DNA of 13,433 nucleotides from UBA4124 sp043758875 (GTDB taxonomy: Bacteria; Patescibacteriota; Minisyncoccia; Phycocordibacterales; UBA9973): contig JAYVMR010000022.1 of NCBI GenBank assembly GCA_043758875.1, forward strand, positions 1 to 13,433, read 5' to 3'. The notes under the pieces are model-generated. The model did not search any database, was not told the origin of the DNA, and saw only the letters and a list, made by a program, of their open reading frames with translations. This document shows, one piece after another, positions 11,897 through 13,433 of this stretch (the first letter of the stretch is position 1; every line of letters begins with the position of its first letter). The position numbers and the translations under genes were made by a program.

Positions 11897-13433
11897 TTAG
11901 AGGAGAGGAGTTACTTGTGGTGAACTCGTCGAGGCTGTTGGTGCAGATGTAGTACTTGTAGTTGTTGATGTTGTAGAAGAAGTTGTTGTACTTGTTGGCG
12001 CAGGTGCTGTAGTTGTTGTTGAGGCAGTTGTAGTGGATGTAGTGGTTGGGGTGGTGGCAGTAGTAGTAGTTGTTGGCGCAGAGGCTGTAGTTGTAGCTTG
12101 CGGTGAGCTTGTCGAACTCGTTGGCGCAGATGTAGTACTTGTAGTGGTTGTGGTAGGTATAACTATTCCTCCTCCCGCTTGCGCTTGCAGCAATGCGCGC
12201 AACTGGTCGGCAGTGACACAGACAGTGTTGCCAGCATCACCGAGACAGAGCTGCTGGGTCGTGACTTTCTTACTGAAGATGCTTTGAATACCGTTGGTCG
12301 CGCTGCCGAACCACGCCAGCAAACTGTCACGCCAGGTATTGGTCTTGGTCAGGTCGCTGATATCAGTGATATTCAAGTTCATTTCCTTGATAGCTTCGAC
12401 GGTGAACGGCATAAGGCCGGCATAGTTTAACGACAAGAGGTGGGTGTGAACATCTTCGATAACCAGATCCGGGAAGACTTGCCGTATTTCTTGTGCGATG
12501 AAACCGGCGTGTTTTTGCGGAAAGAGTCCAGTCACCGGATCGGGCATTTCTGGATTCCAGTTATAGCTTACCGGGTTAAGGGCCATGATTTTTGCCAGAT
12601 CACTTTGATTACCCGGTGTGATGTTGTTGTTATATGACCAGGTCGAACTGTCGGAAAGATTGGTAATATTTTTCTTCAAGTTCATATCGGATGAACAGCT
12701 CAAGCCGCCCGGCACAACAATGGAACAAGTGCCGCCACCGGTGATGAATTGAGCCATCGTTTGTCCGGAGGTGATACTGGAACTTCCTACCACCAACCCA
12801 TACGCAGGGGTTGTAGTGGTATCAATACCGACGAAATTACTAAAGTTATTGCTGGTGCCGGTAAATTGAGCGACCCCTCCTATGGTAGCAGCGCCTGATA
12901 TAGTAGCTGCACCCGATATACTAGTTGCGCCTCCCAATAAAGTTGCTCCTCCCGCTACCTGCAATGCGTACGCATTGGTAATGGTGACTCCGGTACTGCC
13001 GACCGGCGCACCGCCGATAAACACCGTAGCGGCATTGCCGTAAGTAAGGGTATTGGGGGAAGAATAGTAAGGCTGACCAAACGAAACGGTATTAATCTGA
13101 CTAATGGTTCCGCTACTATCAGTATCGGAGTACGCACTAGTACCGGAACCGCTATTATGAGAAGTATCCAAAAGTACTCCGGCGCCACTGCTAGTAAAAC
13201 TAAAACCACCTATAGTACCAATAGCAAGAAGCGGTGAGGCCGGAGTGATAACAGCACTATTTGTCCCTGGTGCTGACATTATGCCCATACGTCCTCCAAA
13301 GTAACTTCCTCCTCCTGCAACATCCAGGGCTAGCGGGCTAAATTGCGTGACATTTGTTCCCGATACCGGCGCACCAGCTATATATACTGTAGCGGAAGTG
13401 CTATACGTCACTGCCGTGTTCGTCGCTGCCAAT
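11897..13433 (-). CDS. surface/tail-fibre-like protein with S74 chaperone domain (5'-partial)
   Basis: Only the last 511 residues lie in the window; the frame is open to the edge. Order: beta-rich modules, with TYSTSATVYIAGAPV (9-23) repeated as TYGNAATVFIGGAPV (130-144) and each followed by a VAGG turn; then SISGAATISGAATIGG; then an S74 intramolecular chaperone domain (about 246-355) with SSDMNLKKNI (Ser248 and Lys253, the expected self-cleavage Ser/Lys pair), IMALNPVSYNWN, HAGFIAQEIRQVFPDLV and SLNYAGLMPFTVEAIKEMN. S74 domains trimerise a fibre and then cut themselves off. Unusually, residues 356-511 continue beyond it: LCLGDAGNTVCVTADQLRALL, then a Thr/Ser/Pro tail. Probably a trimeric cell-surface or secreted adhesin. 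Confidence 0.88.
   Translation of the reverse strand, partial: LAATNTAVTYSTSATVYIAGAPVSGTNVTQFSPLALDVAGGGSYFGGRMGIMSAPGTNSAVITPASPLLAIGTIGGFSFTSSGAGVLLDTSHNSGSGTSAYSDTDSSGTISQINTVSFGQPYYSSPNTLTYGNAATVFIGGAPVGSTGVTITNAYALQVAGGATLLGGATSISGAATISGAATIGGVAQFTGTSNNFSNFVGIDTTTTPAYGLVVGSSSITSGQTMAQFITGGGTCSIVVPGGLSCSSDMNLKKNITNLSDSSTWSYNNNITPGNQSDLAKIMALNPVSYNWNPEMPDPVTGLFPQKHAGFIAQEIRQVFPDLVIEDVHTHLLSLNYAGLMPFTVEAIKEMNLNITDISDLTKTNTWRDSLLAWFGSATNGIQSIFSKKVTTQQLCLGDAGNTVCVTADQLRALLQAQAGGGIVIPTTTTTSTTSAPTSSTSSPQATTTASAPTTTTTATTPTTTSTTTASTTTTAPAPTSTTTSSTTSTTTSTTSAPTASTSSPQVTPLL
11900..12157 (-). repeat. Thr/Ser/Pro low-complexity tail with internal duplications
   Basis: Residues 426-511 are almost only T, S, A and P. 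STTSAPT(S/A)STSSPQ(A/V)T occurs twice (about 432-447 and 493-508), at DNA level 12096-12140 and 11913-11963. The distal copy still carries the GAGCTTGTCGAA core; the terminal copy has diverged. Confidence 0.75.
12929..13408 (-). repeat. duplicated beta-module in the S74 protein
   Basis: Residues 9-47 (13292-13408) and 130-168 (12929-13045) align without gaps over about 39 positions, 121 residues apart, with shared A-T-V-(Y/F)-I-(A/G)-G-A-P-V and V-A-G-G. Confidence 0.65.

Noticed and set aside
1..13433. tRNA genes, rRNA or a CRISPR array
   Set aside because: No cloverleaf with a T-arm TTCGA context, no rRNA-like segment and no regularly spaced direct repeats with unique spacers were seen. 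The GTTCGA/CTTCGA hits at the S74 and FKBP sites belong to the interspersed repeat.

Overview
The window looks like a chromosomal segment of a Candidate Phyla Radiation (Patescibacteria) bacterium. This is inferred from the gene mix and DNA style, not from a marker tree. Supporting signs are a cell-surface protein ending in an S74 chaperone domain and a Thr-rich tail, a 60-residue SecE, rplK with no rplA beside it, short palindromic repeats lodged in frame inside housekeeping genes, and many genes whose -10 box sits 6-7 nt before the ATG (predicted leaderless mRNAs). Almost everything lies on the minus strand.

Layout. 1-223: a probable structured small RNA on the minus strand (closing stem 12-35/137-159) with its own promoter. 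224-3652 (-): glyA, argS, ndk. 3721-5192 (+): a divergent thyA-type thymidylate synthase with a terminator, then a HIT-like protein; a bidirectional terminator closes it. 5230-6734 (-): an HxGH nucleotidyltransferase and a two-domain dCMP-deaminase-like protein overlapping by ATGA. 6845-7387 (+): dihydrofolate reductase, transcribed from a divergent promoter pair. 7544-8755 (-): secE, nusG, rplK, ending at a terminator with no rplA. 8832-9136: a non-coding block of nested inverted repeats. 9145-10509 (-): membrane-anchored FKBP isomerase and SIMPL-domain protein. 10581-11135 (-): a RelB/DinJ-YafQ toxin-antitoxin pair with a palindromic operator. 11178-11774 (-): a hendecad-repeat coiled-coil protein. 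11897-13433 (-): C-terminal 511 residues of an S74 surface protein cut by the window edge.

How the genes fit. SHMT (methylene-THF), thymidylate synthase, DHFR (THF regeneration), a dCMP deaminase (dUMP) and NDK (dTTP) together make a nearly complete dTMP/dTTP cycle, missing only thymidylate kinase, inside 7.2 kb though spread over several transcripts. The right half moves from translation/secretion genes to envelope proteins and a toxin-antitoxin module. The most interesting non-gene signals are the small RNA at the left edge, the recurring leaderless promoter geometry (including two mini-ORFs), and the repeats that have become part of GlyA, ArgS, the FKBP linker and the S74 tail.
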